From Alicyclobacillus tolerans (lineage in GTDB: Bacteria > Bacillota > Bacilli > Alicyclobacillales > Alicyclobacillaceae), in the NCBI RefSeq assembly GCF_900142255.1, contig NZ_FRAF01000002.1, positions 62,001-126,000 on the forward strand: 64,000 nucleotides of DNA, read 5' to 3'. The translations under genes were made by a program, and so were the position numbers. Below, piece after piece: positions 54,535 to 64,000 of this stretch. How positions within the stretch are numbered: the first letter of the stretch is position 1; the number at the start of each line of letters is the position of its first letter. A model generated the notes under the pieces. It did no database searches and had not been told where the DNA came from. It saw only the letters and a list, made by a program, of their open reading frames with translations.

Positions 54535-55422
54535 GTGCAAAATTCCTCGATTTCTTTGGATACATTACTTTCAACAGCAGCTGGGGCTGCACTGCAAGCT
54601 GGACGGATGTTCTCTGTTCGACTGGGCACCGCGCTTGAAATTAGAGAAAAAACTTCATTGTCCGATGTGGTGACAGAAGTAGATAAAGCAGCAGAAGCAG
54701 CCATTCGTGCTTGGATAGAAAAACATCATCCAAACCATCAAGTTCTGGGTGAGGAGGGAGTAGAGCCTGGTCGCGAGGCAGCAGCAAAAGCTCTCTTCGA
54801 GTTAGCAGACGAACCGCATCTTTGGCTGGTCGATCCGCTTGATGGAACCACCAATTTTGTTTCCGGTATGCCGCTTTCTGTCGTTTCCATTGCCTACGCT
54901 TCTCATGGTAAAGTACAAACAGCTTGCATTTACGATCCATATCGTCATGAGATGTTTTTGGCAGCTCGTGGGCAAGGAGTTTATTTAGCAGAAGACACTG
55001 CAGTTGAAGCATGGCTTGAGCAGCCACAGAAAGAGTTTCCTGGACGGCGTGTGACAGTATCAGCAACTACAGAATTGCGCCGCGCTGTAGTAGCGACAGG
55101 AATGCCTGTACGTATTGCGCCACGCCTTGAGCGGACAAAACGGGTAGCAGAAGTAGCTGTGGAGGCTAAAAGTTTTCGGGCTTTGGGTGCGGCTGCGCTG
55201 CATTTAGCTTATGTCGCGGTGGGTCGTATAGATGCGTTTTGGGAGTTTGATTTAAATGTGTGGGATTTGGCAGCCGGAACGTTAATGGTAGAAGAAGCTG
55301 GGGGTACCTTGATAAGCTTGGAAGCCAACCCGCACTCTTTACATACTCGCGATATTCTTGTTGCGGGGAAAAGTGCCTTGGCTGAACAAATATACAATAT
55401 TATCCAAAAACCATTCGATTGA
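54535..55422 (+). CDS. Inositol-monophosphatase-family phosphatase
   Basis: The 295-residue protein has the family motifs VTEVDKAAE, GEEG (near residue 78), WLVDPLDGTTNF (about 98-109, metal ligands) and the C-terminal WEFDLNVWDLAAG. It removes phosphate from inositol phosphates or related sugar and nucleotide phosphates; the substrate is not settled by sequence. GTG 54535 has AAAGGA 9 bases upstream; the frame is open from 54328, but those bases contain the P450 terminator. The next gene is pncB. Confidence 0.88.
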   Translation: MQNSSISLDTLLSTAAGAALQAGRMFSVRLGTALEIREKTSLSDVVTEVDKAAEAAIRAWIEKHHPNHQVLGEEGVEPGREAAAKALFELADEPHLWLVDPLDGTTNFVSGMPLSVVSIAYASHGKVQTACIYDPYRHEMFLAARGQGVYLAEDTAVEAWLEQPQKEFPGRRVTVSATTELRRAVVATGMPVRIAPRLERTKRVAEVAVEAKSFRALGAAALHLAYVAVGRIDAFWEFDLNVWDLAAGTLMVEEAGGTLISLEANPHSLHTRDILVAGKSALAEQIYNIIQKPFD

Positions 55423-55468
55423 CAAAATCTATCTCACATGACATGGAATGAATGAGGAGAGGTGTAAG

Positions 55469-56989
55469 GTGAAAGAACCTTCGTCACTCGCTGCAAGAAA
55501 AGCGACGGAGCGAATTTTGGAAATTTCTCGATTGCCTGTTTATCGAAACCGCCATACAACGCTTTTGACCGATCTCTATCAGCTTACCATGATGTATGGC
55601 CATTTTTGTGCTGGGCGACATCAGCAACGAGTTGTTTTTGATATGTTTTATCGCAGTAATCCCTGCAACAATGGATTTGTCATAGCAGCTGGACTTGAAC
55701 AGGTAGTTTGGTATTTACAGCATGTGCGATTTTCTGAAGAAGATCTGGAATATTTACGTTCATTGCATTTGTTTGGTGATGATTTTATAGAAGCTTTGCG
55801 CCATTTTCACTTTACAGGAGATCTTTATGCTGTTCCGGAAGGAACCATCGTTTTTCCTAATGAACCTCTGCTTCGTTTTGAGGGACCGATTTTTGAAGTC
55901 CAACTCATTGAGTCAGCTGTACTTACATTTGTCAATCATCAAAGTTTGATAGCAACCAAAGCTCAGCGTATTGTTGATGCCGCTAAAGTCAATCCGGTTG
56001 CGCCAAACGCACCTGTGATTGAAATGGGTCTTAGACGTGCCCAAAACCTTGATGCGGCAGTTTTTGGATCGCGCGCAGCTTACATTGGCGGATGCACTTC
56101 TACAAGTAATGTTTTGGCGGGACAATCTTTTGACATTCCAGTAGCTGGAACGCAAGGACATAGTTGGATTCAGAGTTTTCCAAGTGAATTGGAAGCGTTT
56201 CGCGCCTATGCTCGTACATTTCCAGATGCTACGGTTCTTTTGGTGGATACCTACGATGTGCTCAATAGTGGAGTTCCAAACGCTATTATAGTGGGTCACG
56301 AATTGCGCAAAGAAGGCCGTTCACTGAAGGCTATTCGCATTGATAGTGGTGATTTGGCCTACCTTTCCAAACGAGCGCGGCAAATGCTCGACGCTGCTGG
56401 ATTGACAGATTGCGGTATTGTAGCATCGAGCGATCTCGATGAATGGACGATTCGTGAACTCGCTTTGCAAGGTGCTCAGATTACATCTTACGGTGTTGGT
56501 ACGAGTTTAATTACTTCGAATAACTGTCCAGCGCTGGGCGGCGTCTATAAATTAGTAGCGCACGAGATGAATGGAAAATTGGAACCGTGCATTAAAGTGT
56601 CTGAAAATCCAAGTAAAGTTACCAATCCCGGAAAGAAAAAAGTATTACGGTTACTAAAAGACGGGATGGCGGTTGCTGATTTAATTGCTCTGGACGATGA
56701 AGAGCTGAATCCTGAACAGCCGTTGACGCTTTTCCACCCAATTCATACTTACAAACGCAAAACTATAGTGCATTATGAGATAGAAGAATTATTGCAACCT
56801 ATTGTTATCCAAGGAGAATTAGTATATACACTGCCACGATTGCCAGAAATTCGCAAACGGGTAGAGGATGGACTGTGTCGTTTTTCTTCAGAAACTTTGC
56901 GACATCTTAATCCGCACGAATATCATGTTGATCTTTCCCAGCCACTTTGGGATTTAAAGCAGCGTCTACTGCACGAATTGCGGGGTTAA
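55469..56989 (+). CDS. pncB: Nicotinate phosphoribosyltransferase
   Basis: The 506-residue protein has the NAPRTase motifs [15 protein letters not shown] near the N-terminus, [27 protein letters not shown] (phosphoribosylation His) and [11 protein letters not shown]. It makes nicotinate mononucleotide in NAD salvage. The GTG 55469 start has GAGGAGAGG 6 bases upstream. It follows the phosphatase gene by 46 bp. Confidence 0.94.
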   Translation: MKEPSSLAARKATERILEISRLPVYRNRHTTLLTDLYQLTMMYGHFCAGRHQQRVVFDMFYRSNPCNNGFVIAAGLEQVVWYLQHVRFSEEDLEYLRSLHLFGDDFIEALRHFHFTGDLYAVPEGTIVFPNEPLLRFEGPIFEVQLIESAVLTFVNHQSLIATKAQRIVDAAKVNPVAPNAPVIEMGLRRAQNLDAAVFGSRAAYIGGCTSTSNVLAGQSFDIPVAGTQGHSWIQSFPSELEAFRAYARTFPDATVLLVDTYDVLNSGVPNAIIVGHELRKEGRSLKAIRIDSGDLAYLSKRARQMLDAAGLTDCGIVASSDLDEWTIRELALQGAQITSYGVGTSLITSNNCPALGGVYKLVAHEMNGKLEPCIKVSENPSKVTNPGKKKVLRLLKDGMAVADLIALDDEELNPEQPLTLFHPIHTYKRKTIVHYEIEELLQPIVIQGELVYTLPRLPEIRKRVEDGLCRFSSETLRHLNPHEYHVDLSQPLWDLKQRLLHELRG

Positions 56990-57054
56990 TGAATCTATCA
57001 TGGGTTGATAAGGCTTTCAATTCGCTCATCAGCTTATCATTGGAGGTGAAGAAA

Positions 57055-58005
57055 ATGGAAGTGATTAAAATCAGTCCTCGCGGCTATTGCTATGGCGTTG
57101 TGGATGCCATGGTACTCGCCAGACAGGCAGCAGACAATCCTTCCTTGCCAAGGCCAATTTACATTTTGGGAATGATTGTGCACAACGCACACGTCGTGGA
57201 AGCATTCTCTAAACTGGGGATTCAAACATTAGATGGTGCGAATCGTATGCAGCTTCTGGAACAAATTTCCGAAGGAACAGTGATTTTTACAGCGCATGGC
57301 GTTTCGCCAGAAGTCAAGGAACGTGCTCGAGAGCGTGGGTTGACAGTTTTAGACGCCACGTGTCCGGATGTCACCCGCACACATGATCTGATTCGTGAAA
57401 AAACTACGCAGGGCTATGAAATTCTCTATATTGGACGTAAAGGTCATCCTGAACCAGAAGGTGCAATGGGAGTTGCTCCAGGTAAAGTACATCTTATTGA
57501 AAGCGAGCAAGACATTGAACGATTGCAAGTAACCGCAAACAAATTAGTGATTACGAACCAGACAACCATGAGTCAGTGGGACACAAAAGCCTTGACTGAG
57601 GCGTTACTGCAACGATACCCACAAGCAGAAGTGCATAATGAGATTTGTCTGGCCACACAAACGAGACAGCAGGCAGTGGCAGAGCAGGCTAAAGGAGCAG
57701 ATCTTTGCCTGGTGGTGGGTGATCCGCGCAGTAATAATTCCAATCGTTTAGCTCAAGTTGCTATAGAAATAGCCCATGTGCCTGCCTATCGAATTGCTGA
57801 TGTCAGTGAAATTCAACTTTCATGGTTACAGGGAGCCAGGAAGGTGGCGGTTACTGCAGGTGCCTCCACTCCTACGGCAATTACTAAAGAAGTGATTGAT
57901 TTTCTTGAACGGTTTGATGTTCATGTACCTGAAACGCAACAACCAGAGCACAAGGTTGGATTGGATAAAATTCTTCCAATGGTGCGTAAGGATAAAGACG
58001 CCTAA
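57055..58005 (+). CDS. ispH: 4-hydroxy-3-methylbut-2-enyl diphosphate reductase
   Basis: The 316-residue Fe-S enzyme has the three conserved Cys: C12 (GYCYGV), C103 (DATCPDV) and C198 (NEICLAT), and the GHPEPEG segment. It catalyses the last step of the MEP pathway to IPP and DMAPP. Its cluster comes from the Suf machinery encoded upstream. ATG 57055 follows GGAGGTGAAG. It lies between pncB and the proline dehydrogenase gene. Confidence 0.96.
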   Translation: MEVIKISPRGYCYGVVDAMVLARQAADNPSLPRPIYILGMIVHNAHVVEAFSKLGIQTLDGANRMQLLEQISEGTVIFTAHGVSPEVKERARERGLTVLDATCPDVTRTHDLIREKTTQGYEILYIGRKGHPEPEGAMGVAPGKVHLIESEQDIERLQVTANKLVITNQTTMSQWDTKALTEALLQRYPQAEVHNEICLATQTRQQAVAEQAKGADLCLVVGDPRSNNSNRLAQVAIEIAHVPAYRIADVSEIQLSWLQGARKVAVTAGASTPTAITKEVIDFLERFDVHVPETQQPEHKVGLDKILPMVRKDKDA

Positions 58006-58032
58006 GTTTATTTTCTAGGAGGATTATTTTGA

Positions 58033-58947
58033 ATGGAAGAATTATTGCGTGCATTTTTCCAGGCATTAGTTAAAAATCAATCTGCTAATCGATGGGCACA
58101 GCGCTATGGACATAAATTGGGTGCTCAACGGTTTGTGGCTGGAGAACAAATTACAGATGCGATTCGTGTTGTGCGGGAATTAAACATGCGCCATATGACT
58201 GCAACACTCGATCATCTAGGTGAATTTGTAGCAGACGAAAAAGAGGCGCGGAAAGCAGCTGACGATTGTCTGCAAGCGCTGGAAGCGATTCACCAACATC
58301 AGGTAAAATCCACGCTTTCCTTAAAAATGACGCAACTTGGGTTAGATATATCGCGTGAACTTTGTATGGAGAATATGAGGAAAATACTGGATAAAGCGTT
58401 GCTGTATGGTATTGTTGTTAACATAGATATGGAGGACAGCGCGCGTTGTCAAGTAACGCTGGATATTTTTGAAGAGTTATTGTCTGAGTATCCTAATGTC
58501 ATGACTGTATTGCAGGCGTATCTCTACCGCAGTATGGATGATTTGCTCCGTTTGGCCAGCAAAGGTGCATCTTTACGCATTGTCAAGGGGGCATATAAGG
58601 AGCCAGAGTCTGTGGCTTACCCTGAGAAAGCGGATGTAGATGCTAATTATATAAAAATGGTGGAAGCCCATCTACTTTCACCAGGACTGACTGCGATTGC
58701 AACCCATGATGAAGCTATAATTGAACACTGTAAATCATTTATTGAACGACACCAGATTTCTAAAGATAAGTATGAATTTCAAATGCTATACGGTATTCGT
58801 GTCAATTTACAGCAGCAATTATCCGATGAAGGCCATCCATTGCGCATTTATGTTCCATACGGTGATGACTGGTATGGTTATTTCATGCGGCGTCTGGCGG
58901 AACGGCCGGCCAACGTCGGTTTTGTCTTAAAAGGTATGTTTCGTTAA
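58033..58947 (+). CDS. Proline dehydrogenase
   Basis: The 304-residue protein is a monofunctional FAD-dependent proline dehydrogenase. It has the barrel segments KSTLSLKMTQLGLDIS, VNIDMEDSARC and LRIVKGAYKEPESVAYP, and ends in RRLAERPANVGFVLKG. It oxidises proline to pyrroline-5-carboxylate. The companion P5C dehydrogenase is not in the window. ATG 58033 follows AGGAGG. Downstream is an amino acid permease with its own promoter. Confidence 0.93.
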   Translation: MEELLRAFFQALVKNQSANRWAQRYGHKLGAQRFVAGEQITDAIRVVRELNMRHMTATLDHLGEFVADEKEARKAADDCLQALEAIHQHQVKSTLSLKMTQLGLDISRELCMENMRKILDKALLYGIVVNIDMEDSARCQVTLDIFEELLSEYPNVMTVLQAYLYRSMDDLLRLASKGASLRIVKGAYKEPESVAYPEKADVDANYIKMVEAHLLSPGLTAIATHDEAIIEHCKSFIERHQISKDKYEFQMLYGIRVNLQQQLSDEGHPLRIYVPYGDDWYGYFMRRLAERPANVGFVLKGMFR

Positions 58948-59014
58948 TTCGTTCTGTGTAGTTAAAAAATTGGGATTCCCAAAACTTTCTTGATAATTGA
59001 ATGCACTCAAACAT

Positions 59015-59043
59015 TTGATTTATCTGATAAATTCGCATAGAAT
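59015..59043 (+). promoter_or_regulatory. SigA-type promoter of the amino acid permease
   Basis: TTGATT (59015-59020) and TAGAAT (59038-59043) with 17-bp spacing. TTATCTGATAA (59020-59030), a perfect palindrome, lies between the boxes and may be an operator. Confidence 0.6.
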
Positions 59044-59061
59044 TATCACCAAGTCCTATTC

Positions 59062-59105
59062 GGTTGTTTCACTAAGCGGAACAAGCAAGCGCTTGGCAAA
59101 CAACC
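59062..59105 (+). promoter_or_regulatory. Structured leader hairpin before the permease
   Basis: GGTTGTTT (59062-59069) pairs with AAACAACC (59098-59105), and AAGCG (59074-59078) pairs with CGCTT (59090-59094) inside. TATCACC (59044-59050) could also pair with GGTGATA (59118-59124), but the predicted transcription start near 59050 would remove most of that arm. The leader is about 160 bases long. I do not recognise a riboswitch class. Confidence 0.45.
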
Positions 59106-59209
59106 ACTACGAAGGCGGGTGATAGCCAGATTAATATAGGTTCAAAAGCTATGAATGTTAGCAAAATATGAACGCTTGTCAAAAGGGTATGTGAGAAAGG
59201 GGTGTCTCA

Positions 59210-60814
59210 ATGGCGAGTCAAGGGAAGTTAAAAAAAGCGCTTACTTTGGCTGATTTAACCTTTTTGGGTCTTGGTGCCATAATAGGTTCTGGATGGCTTT
59301 TTGCTTCTCAGTCTGGTGCTCAATTGGCTGGTTCAGAAGCTTGGATTGCTTGGGTGTTTGGTGCCATCGCCGTTATGTTTATTGGTTTGGTATACGCTGA
59401 GTTGGGTGCTGCGTTGCCACGTACCGGAGGTATTATCCGTTACCCGGAATATACGCACGGTTCACTGGTTGGCTATATTATGGGATTCGCTTCATTGTTA
59501 GCGTATTCCAGTGTGGCTGGCATCGAGGCACAGGCTGTGCGTCAGTACGCCACGTATTATCTCCCTGGATTATCAGTAAAAGGCAGCAACAACTATACTC
59601 TAGCAGGACTCATTCTTGAGATTGCTTTCCTTGTTCTCTTCTTCTTGCTGAATTATTGGAGTGTGCAAGTTTTTGGTAAGATTAATTCTATTGTGACAGC
59701 TTTGAAATTCATTCTTCCGTTACTCACACTCATCATTTTGTTATTCAATATGCATCCGGCGAGTTTTGCGGCTGGCGGAGCAAGTCCTGGAGGAGTAAAA
59801 GGCATATTCTCTGCAGTCTCCACTGCAGGTATTGTCTTTGCATTTCTTGGATTCCGTCAAGCGATAGACTTTGCTGGCGAAGCAAAGAATCCGCAACGCA
59901 ATGTTCCTCTTGCTATCATCTTGGCCATATCTCTTGGCGCTATTATTTATATTTTGTTGCAAGTTTCTTTTGTAGGCGCAATGCCTGCTGCCGATTTGAC
60001 GAAAGGGTGGGCGGCAGTTAACTTTAATTCACCGTTTGCTAATTTAGCCATGACTCTTGGGTTTGGCTGGCTGGCTTCGCTGCTCTTTATTGACGCCGTT
60101 ATCTCGCCAGCAGGTACAGGCAACATCTATTTGTCTTCGACAGCTCGTGTTCTCTTTGCATGGTCGCGTAACGGATATTTTTATTCTATCTTTGGTAAAT
60201 TGAACAAAAAGACAGGATTGCCCAGACCAGCTCTCTGGTTAAGTTTTATCCTCTCCATTGTTTGGATTCTTCCGGGCAACTTTCACTCTTGGCAGGGACT
60301 TGTTGGCGCAGTAACTTCGGCAACTGTATTGACTTATGTATTTGGTCCGGTTTCGGCAGCGGCTATGCGGCGTGCTGCACCTGAACTCAAACGTCCATTT
60401 AGACTGGGCGGAATGAGTATCATTGCACCACTAGCATTTATTGCAGGTAGCTGGATTGTCTATTGGACAGGATGGACTGTAGACAAATTACTGATCAGCA
60501 TGACCATTGGCTCTTTGGTGCTGTATCTCGCATTCATGGATAAAGGTCCAGATTCAATAACTCGCTTAAAGAGGGACTGGAAATCCGGCATTTGGGTTAT
60601 CGTTTACTATTTGTTCCTTGGTGTCATGTCGTATATAGGTTCTTTTGGACCCCTGAAAAAGCCTATTATTCCGGGTCCATGGTGGGATTCAATCGTGGTT
60701 GGTGTCGGTTCGCTTGTCTTCTATTACTGGGGTGTAGCTAGCCGTCTGCGTGTTCCAGATTTCTCGACGGACAAAGAAGCAGAAGAAATTGGTGAATTGG
60801 CTGTAGAAGTATAA
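59210..60814 (+). CDS. APC-family amino acid permease
   Basis: The 534-residue protein has about 12-14 hydrophobic helices. It starts with the APC motif LTLADLTFLGLGAIIGSGWLF (quoted here in part) and contains the GFRQAIDFAGEAKNP loop common to the family. It probably imports amino acids with a cation gradient; the substrate is unknown. ATG 59210 follows AGAAAGGGG. It is adjacent to proline dehydrogenase, but each has its own promoter region, so a proline role is only suggestive. Confidence 0.9.
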   Translation: MASQGKLKKALTLADLTFLGLGAIIGSGWLFASQSGAQLAGSEAWIAWVFGAIAVMFIGLVYAELGAALPRTGGIIRYPEYTHGSLVGYIMGFASLLAYSSVAGIEAQAVRQYATYYLPGLSVKGSNNYTLAGLILEIAFLVLFFLLNYWSVQVFGKINSIVTALKFILPLLTLIILLFNMHPASFAAGGASPGGVKGIFSAVSTAGIVFAFLGFRQAIDFAGEAKNPQRNVPLAIILAISLGAIIYILLQVSFVGAMPAADLTKGWAAVNFNSPFANLAMTLGFGWLASLLFIDAVISPAGTGNIYLSSTARVLFAWSRNGYFYSIFGKLNKKTGLPRPALWLSFILSIVWILPGNFHSWQGLVGAVTSATVLTYVFGPVSAAAMRRAAPELKRPFRLGGMSIIAPLAFIAGSWIVYWTGWTVDKLLISMTIGSLVLYLAFMDKGPDSITRLKRDWKSGIWVIVYYLFLGVMSYIGSFGPLKKPIIPGPWWDSIVVGVGSLVFYYWGVASRLRVPDFSTDKEAEEIGELAVEV

Positions 60815-60871
60815 TAGATTGAATTCTATTCGTTTCAAAATGTTAGATGCACTTAGGATATGGGGAATGTT

Positions 60872-60916
60872 GGGCAAGGCATATTGCGAGTATGCAATAC
60901 GCCTTGCTCTTTTTTT
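60872..60916 (+). terminator. Strong Rho-independent terminator
   Basis: GCAAGGC (60874-60880) and ATTGC pair with GCAAT and GCCTTGC (60901-60907), followed by an eight-base T-rich run to 60916. Confidence 0.88.
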
Positions 60917-60975
60917 CTGCCTTGTTTCGGTTTATTCTGAGGAATGTGAAAACAGATACATGAAGAGGGAGCGGA

Positions 60976-61785
60976 GTGGCTATGGAAGAGTTGAACAGTC
61001 AGTCAGTGTTACTGGAAGATGATAAGGATGGTGTACGTCTTTTGACGTTAAACCGTCCAGAGACGTATAACGCAGTGAATGGAGATCTTTCTTCTAATCT
61101 AATCAATGCTTTGCGGGCAGCTTCTGCCAATGACGCAGTGCGTGTCATCGTTTTGACCGGATCGGGCAAAGGATTTTGTAGTGGACTCGATTTAAGTACC
61201 GTTGAGTCCATGCGGCATGGGATAACACGTCATCAGTCTCTCGATCCGTTGGGGTGGGTTGGACATTTAGCGTTGGCGATTCGAGAATGTGACAAGCCAG
61301 TGATTGCAGCCATCAATGGTATAGCTGCGGGGGCGGGAATGGCGATGGCACTTGCTTGTGATTTGCGATTTATGGCTACTTCAGCCAAATTGACTACGGG
61401 ATACATACGGAGAGGACTATCGCCGGATGCAGGGATGAGCTATTTCTTGCCACGTTTGATTGGTTGGACAAGAGCCAGTGAATGGATATTGTCGGGAAGA
61501 GACATATCTTCTATGGAAGCGGAACAAGTGGGCTTGGTGAATGAAGTGTTTGCTGATGGTGAGTTTATGTCCAGAGTGATGGCTTACGCTACTAATCTAG
61601 CTGAGCATGCGCCCATCGCTATGACATTGAGCAAGCGACTGTTGCACCATGCGGTCGATGCGGATTTGCAGACTCAGTTGCGGGAAGAGTACCAACTCAT
61701 TCAACGATGTTTTGCTACGGAAGATGTGGCGGAAGGCGTTCGAGCGTTTTTAGAAAAGAGAAAGCCGAATTTTCAAGGTAGATAA
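60976..61785 (+). CDS. Enoyl-CoA hydratase/isomerase
   Basis: The 269-residue crotonase-family protein has the oxyanion-hole segments GKGFCSGLDL (about residues 64-73) and NGIAAGAGMAMALACDLRFM (quoted here in part; near 114). It probably hydrates enoyl-CoA in beta-oxidation or isomerises related acyl-CoA esters. The two Glu of classical hydratases are not clearly visible; the second region reads RRGLSPDAGMS, with Asp. GTG 60976 was kept, with GAGGGAG upstream; ATG 60982 is an alternative. Confidence 0.88.
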   Translation: MAMEELNSQSVLLEDDKDGVRLLTLNRPETYNAVNGDLSSNLINALRAASANDAVRVIVLTGSGKGFCSGLDLSTVESMRHGITRHQSLDPLGWVGHLALAIRECDKPVIAAINGIAAGAGMAMALACDLRFMATSAKLTTGYIRRGLSPDAGMSYFLPRLIGWTRASEWILSGRDISSMEAEQVGLVNEVFADGEFMSRVMAYATNLAEHAPIAMTLSKRLLHHAVDADLQTQLREEYQLIQRCFATEDVAEGVRAFLEKRKPNFQGR

Positions 61786-61806
61786 AAAGAGAAGGGATTG
61801 GAAGGT

Positions 61807-62421
61807 ATGGATTTTAACCCTAGTCAATTATCAGCCATAGAAAATTATCGACTTTTGATTGGTACTATCGTGCCAAGACCCATTGCGTTTGTCTCTACAG
61901 TCAGTCAAGATGGTCAACGAAATTTAGCCGCGTTTTCATTTTTTAATGGCGTCTGTCCTAAACCATTCATTGTTTCCTTTGCTCCTATGCGAAAAATGGG
62001 GAATTTAGAGAAAAAGGATACTTTGTTGAACATAGAGGAAACGGGCGAATTTGTTATTAACATTGTTTCTGAGTCTTTGGTGGAAAAAATGAATTTGACA
62101 TCTCCTGAGTATGATTTTGAAGTAGATGAATTTGAAGTCGCGGGGTTAACACCAAGACCCAGCCAACGGGTAAAACCACCGGGTGTAGCAGAAAGTTTGG
62201 TGCATATGGAATGTCGCAAAGTAGATATTTTACATTTTGGCGATGAAGAAGGCGCTGGTTCATTAGTCATTGGAGAAGTGATTTTTTTACATGTAGATGA
62301 CAGCGTCTATGATGGGCGACATATTTTGCTAGAAGCGTTACAGCCTGTAGCAAGGTTGGCGGGGGATGCTTATGCGAGAACGACCGATATTTTTCATCTG
62401 CCGCGTCCCAGTTTGAAATAG
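61807..62421 (+). CDS. Flavin-reductase-like FMN-binding protein
   Basis: The 204-residue protein belongs to the DIM6/NTAB flavoprotein fold. It has the TIVPRPIAFVSTVSQDG start and the FSFFNGVCPKPFIVSFAP FMN-contact segment. The GTxxxRPIAxVST motif is typical. These proteins bind FMN and may reduce flavin for partner enzymes. The function is not known further. ATG 61807 is used. It follows the enoyl-CoA hydratase by 21 bp. Confidence 0.85.
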   Translation: MDFNPSQLSAIENYRLLIGTIVPRPIAFVSTVSQDGQRNLAAFSFFNGVCPKPFIVSFAPMRKMGNLEKKDTLLNIEETGEFVINIVSESLVEKMNLTSPEYDFEVDEFEVAGLTPRPSQRVKPPGVAESLVHMECRKVDILHFGDEEGAGSLVIGEVIFLHVDDSVYDGRHILLEALQPVARLAGDAYARTTDIFHLPRPSLK

Positions 62422-62468
62422 GCGGAGTATTTGGGTATGAAAAATTTGGTATATTTGGGGGTGCATGA

Positions 62469-63557
62469 ATGACAACTCTCTACGAAACCAGACGTCAAAA
62501 ACTTTCCCATCAGTTACATCAATGCGGTTATTCGGCGGCTATATTAGCTTCTCCAGCCAATTTATACTATTTTGCTGGCTTTTATGTGGAAGCAGGTGAA
62601 CGAGTGGTTGCCCTGCTTGTTACGTCAGATGGACATTCATTTTTACTGTTGCACGAAATGTTTGCAGGCGAAGTTGCGGATCATCATGAATATGAAACCT
62701 ATCGTGATGGAGAGTCTCCTTATTCACGTCTTCTTCATCAGGTGCCAGGCGATACTTTAGCTATAGACGGGCACTGGCGTTCGGCACACTTGTTGCAAAT
62801 TTTAAAAGAGAACTCTTCATTGCGTCTTTTTTCAGTCGATCCGCTTGTTGAGCCGTTGCGAATGGTGAAATCTTCAGATGAACTGGATTTACTGCGAACA
62901 GCAAGCCGTATGGCAGATAAAGTGGTGGAGGAAATTCGATTCTTTTTTCATCCTGAAGCAAGTGAAGCAGAAATTGCACAGAAATTAGCGGAGTTATGGA
63001 CAAAAGTGGGCTCCATGGGTATGTCTTTTCCACCTATTGTGGCTACTGCCCATCATGGTTCAGCTCCTCATCATGAGCCCGGAACCGCCAAATTGGAACA
63101 TTCTACACTGATTGTCGATACCGGGGGCATTTATCAGCATTATTGCAGTGATATTACGCGCACTTTTATACTTGGTGAACCAAGTATGGAGATGCGTGAG
63201 GTTTATCAAGTGGTTTTAGCGGCTCAGCAGGCTGGTATTGAGGCGGTCCAGCCTGGGAAAAGTCTGGGTTCAGTGGATGATGCTGTGCGGCAGGTCATTG
63301 AAAGTGCTGGATATGGTGCGTATTTCACACATCGTACGGGTCATGGAGTGGGTATTGATATTCATGAAGCGCCTTTTGTCATGCAAGGAAATGAACAAAT
63401 CATTGTTCCAGGAATGGTTATGAGCATAGAACCAGGGATCTATTTACCTGGAAAATTTGGCGTTCGTATCGAAGATTTGGTTGCTGTAAGAGAAGATGCT
63501 GTAGAAGTATTGAATCAAGCCTCTAAATCGTTAGAAGCTATGCTGATCAATTTTTAA
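62469..63557 (+). CDS. M24-family Xaa-Pro peptidase
   Basis: The 362-residue protein has the creatinase-type N-terminal domain and the five metal ligands: [15 protein letters not shown] (Asp, Asp), [10 protein letters not shown] (His), EPGIY (Glu) and RIEDL (Glu). It cleaves X-Pro bonds. ATG 62469 is preceded by GGGGGTG. It ends before a hairpin shared with the convergent DUF1811 gene. Confidence 0.92.
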   Translation: MTTLYETRRQKLSHQLHQCGYSAAILASPANLYYFAGFYVEAGERVVALLVTSDGHSFLLLHEMFAGEVADHHEYETYRDGESPYSRLLHQVPGDTLAIDGHWRSAHLLQILKENSSLRLFSVDPLVEPLRMVKSSDELDLLRTASRMADKVVEEIRFFFHPEASEAEIAQKLAELWTKVGSMGMSFPPIVATAHHGSAPHHEPGTAKLEHSTLIVDTGGIYQHYCSDITRTFILGEPSMEMREVYQVVLAAQQAGIEAVQPGKSLGSVDDAVRQVIESAGYGAYFTHRTGHGVGIDIHEAPFVMQGNEQIIVPGMVMSIEPGIYLPGKFGVRIEDLVAVREDAVEVLNQASKSLEAMLINF

Positions 63558-63593
63558 GTCGGGGCGGGCGGTCAGGTATTTTTTGAAGCAAAT

Positions 63594-63637
63594 AACTCGC
63601 TCACGGATCATCTAAGCAACCGTGAGCGAGTTCTTTT
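63594..63637. terminator. Bidirectional terminator between convergent genes
   Basis: AACTCGCTCACGG (63594-63606) pairs perfectly over 13 bp with CCGTGAGCGAGTT (63620-63632), followed by CTTTT on the plus strand. Confidence 0.8.
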
Positions 63638-63953
63638 ACTCTTCTATTTCTTCAAGTCGGGCAATAGGTAGAGCTTCCGTTTCTCCTGTCGATTCGCGAA
63701 ACCCCCAGGCCATGACTCCTTCCAGGCCTGTCACGGTAAACCATTCATTGATTTCTTCGGCAATTTTATATGTTTTACCTACCTCCACTTGATTTTCTGG
63801 AAGCATCTCATACGATTTAGCCAGATACCATTGGGTCATGTAAACTTCATAGGCACTCCAATTTTGTTCATCAAACGCACGTTGTCCTTTTTCTTGCAGC
63901 AATTTCATTTCTTTTTGCAATTCTTCTTTCGACATTTCACTAAATAACGCCAC
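63636..63953 (-). CDS. DUF1811 protein (YfhH-like)
   Basis: The 105-residue product matches the DUF1811 family (B. subtilis YfhH): a helical N-terminus (MSKEELQKEM, LLQEKGQRAFDEQ), then VGKTYKI and the EGVMAWGFRES and EALPI segments. The function is unknown. I chose GTG 63953, with GGAG 8 bases upstream; GTG 63962 and ATG 63935 are also possible. The upstream region runs to the window edge. Confidence 0.85.
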   Translation of the reverse strand: MALFSEMSKEELQKEMKLLQEKGQRAFDEQNWSAYEVYMTQWYLAKSYEMLPENQVEVGKTYKIAEEINEWFTVTGLEGVMAWGFRESTGETEALPIARLEEIEE

Positions 63954-64000
63954 TATGTTCACTCCACTATTATGCCGCAGGACTAGCCCGCAACTGCACA

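Noticed and set aside
59044-59124. Known riboswitch class in the permease leader
   Set aside because: I checked by eye for T-box, lysine, glycine, SAM and guanidine signatures and found none; only a hairpin is supported.

Overview
The window looks like chromosome from a spore-forming Bacillales-type Firmicute. The evidence is an intact sporulation sigma factor K gene with a pro-sequence, a Suf cluster in the Firmicute order sufCDSUB, a YtpB-type terpene synthase, a FapA-like DUF342 protein, a DUF1811 (YfhH-like) protein, a FadR-EtfB-EtfA operon, a self-sufficient CYP102-type P450, strong AGGAGG-like ribosome binding sites, and many TTG and GTG starts. The gene set would suit an Alicyclobacillaceae-like lineage, but that is inference. 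I saw no rRNA, tRNA, CRISPR array, phage or transposase gene.

Layout. 1-8 kb: the 3' part of an acyl-CoA synthetase, a two-gene minus-strand unit (DJ-1-like and a membrane-anchored protein), pcrA helicase, a small membrane protein, a GNAT protein behind a structured leader, and a DUF342 protein. 8-12 kb: a NifU-domain protein, then rluA-like, BrkB-like, glycosyltransferase and folB genes in one direction. 12-15 kb: a minus-strand group with a ytpB-like terpene synthase and an M42 aminopeptidase. 15-20 kb: two adjacent dynamin-like GTPases followed by an HtrA protease. 20-24 kb: a FadH-like reductase, sigK, an unassigned 398-residue protein and a TetR regulator. 24-26.5 kb: a MerR-type regulator with a cobalamin-binding domain, preceded by three 9-mers at exact 11-bp spacing and followed by folE. 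26.5-34 kb: isoaspartyl dipeptidase, panD, sodA, pyrD, an ECF sigma and its likely anti-sigma factor, alanine dehydrogenase and a MIP18-family protein. 34-40.5 kb: sufCDSUB, a Rieske ferredoxin and an IscR-like Rrf2 regulator. 41-43.6 kb: fadR-etfB-etfA with a textbook FadR operator. 44-50 kb: an S9 peptidase, histidine ammonia-lyase and a fumarase/aspartase-family lyase. 50-54.3 kb: a TetR regulator and a P450-reductase fusion with palindromic operators. 54.5-64 kb: an inositol-monophosphatase-like protein, pncB, ispH, proline dehydrogenase, an amino acid permease, enoyl-CoA hydratase, a flavin-reductase-like protein, an M24 peptidase and a DUF1811 protein.

How the genes work together. Fatty-acid metabolism recurs: acyl-CoA synthetase, FadH-like reductase, FadR/Etf, enoyl-CoA hydratase and a likely fatty-acid-hydroxylating P450. 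Iron-sulfur assembly forms one regulated block, with a second scaffold-like protein (NifU domain) and a MIP18 protein nearby. Amino-acid use is represented by HutH, proline dehydrogenase, alanine dehydrogenase, several peptidases and the permease.

The most promising regulatory system is the CarH/LitR-like B12-binding MerR regulator at 24777-25712 with its upstream 11-bp repeats. It has the W-x9-EH and E-x-H motifs expected of adenosylcobalamin photoreceptors but lacks the His expected next to the Trp. Other notable points are a FadR gene whose only plausible start codon is ATC, the split of a DynA-like double dynamin into two genes, an ECF-type promoter in front of the ECF sigma gene, twin palindromes over the P450 promoter, and two leaders with strong predicted RNA structure.
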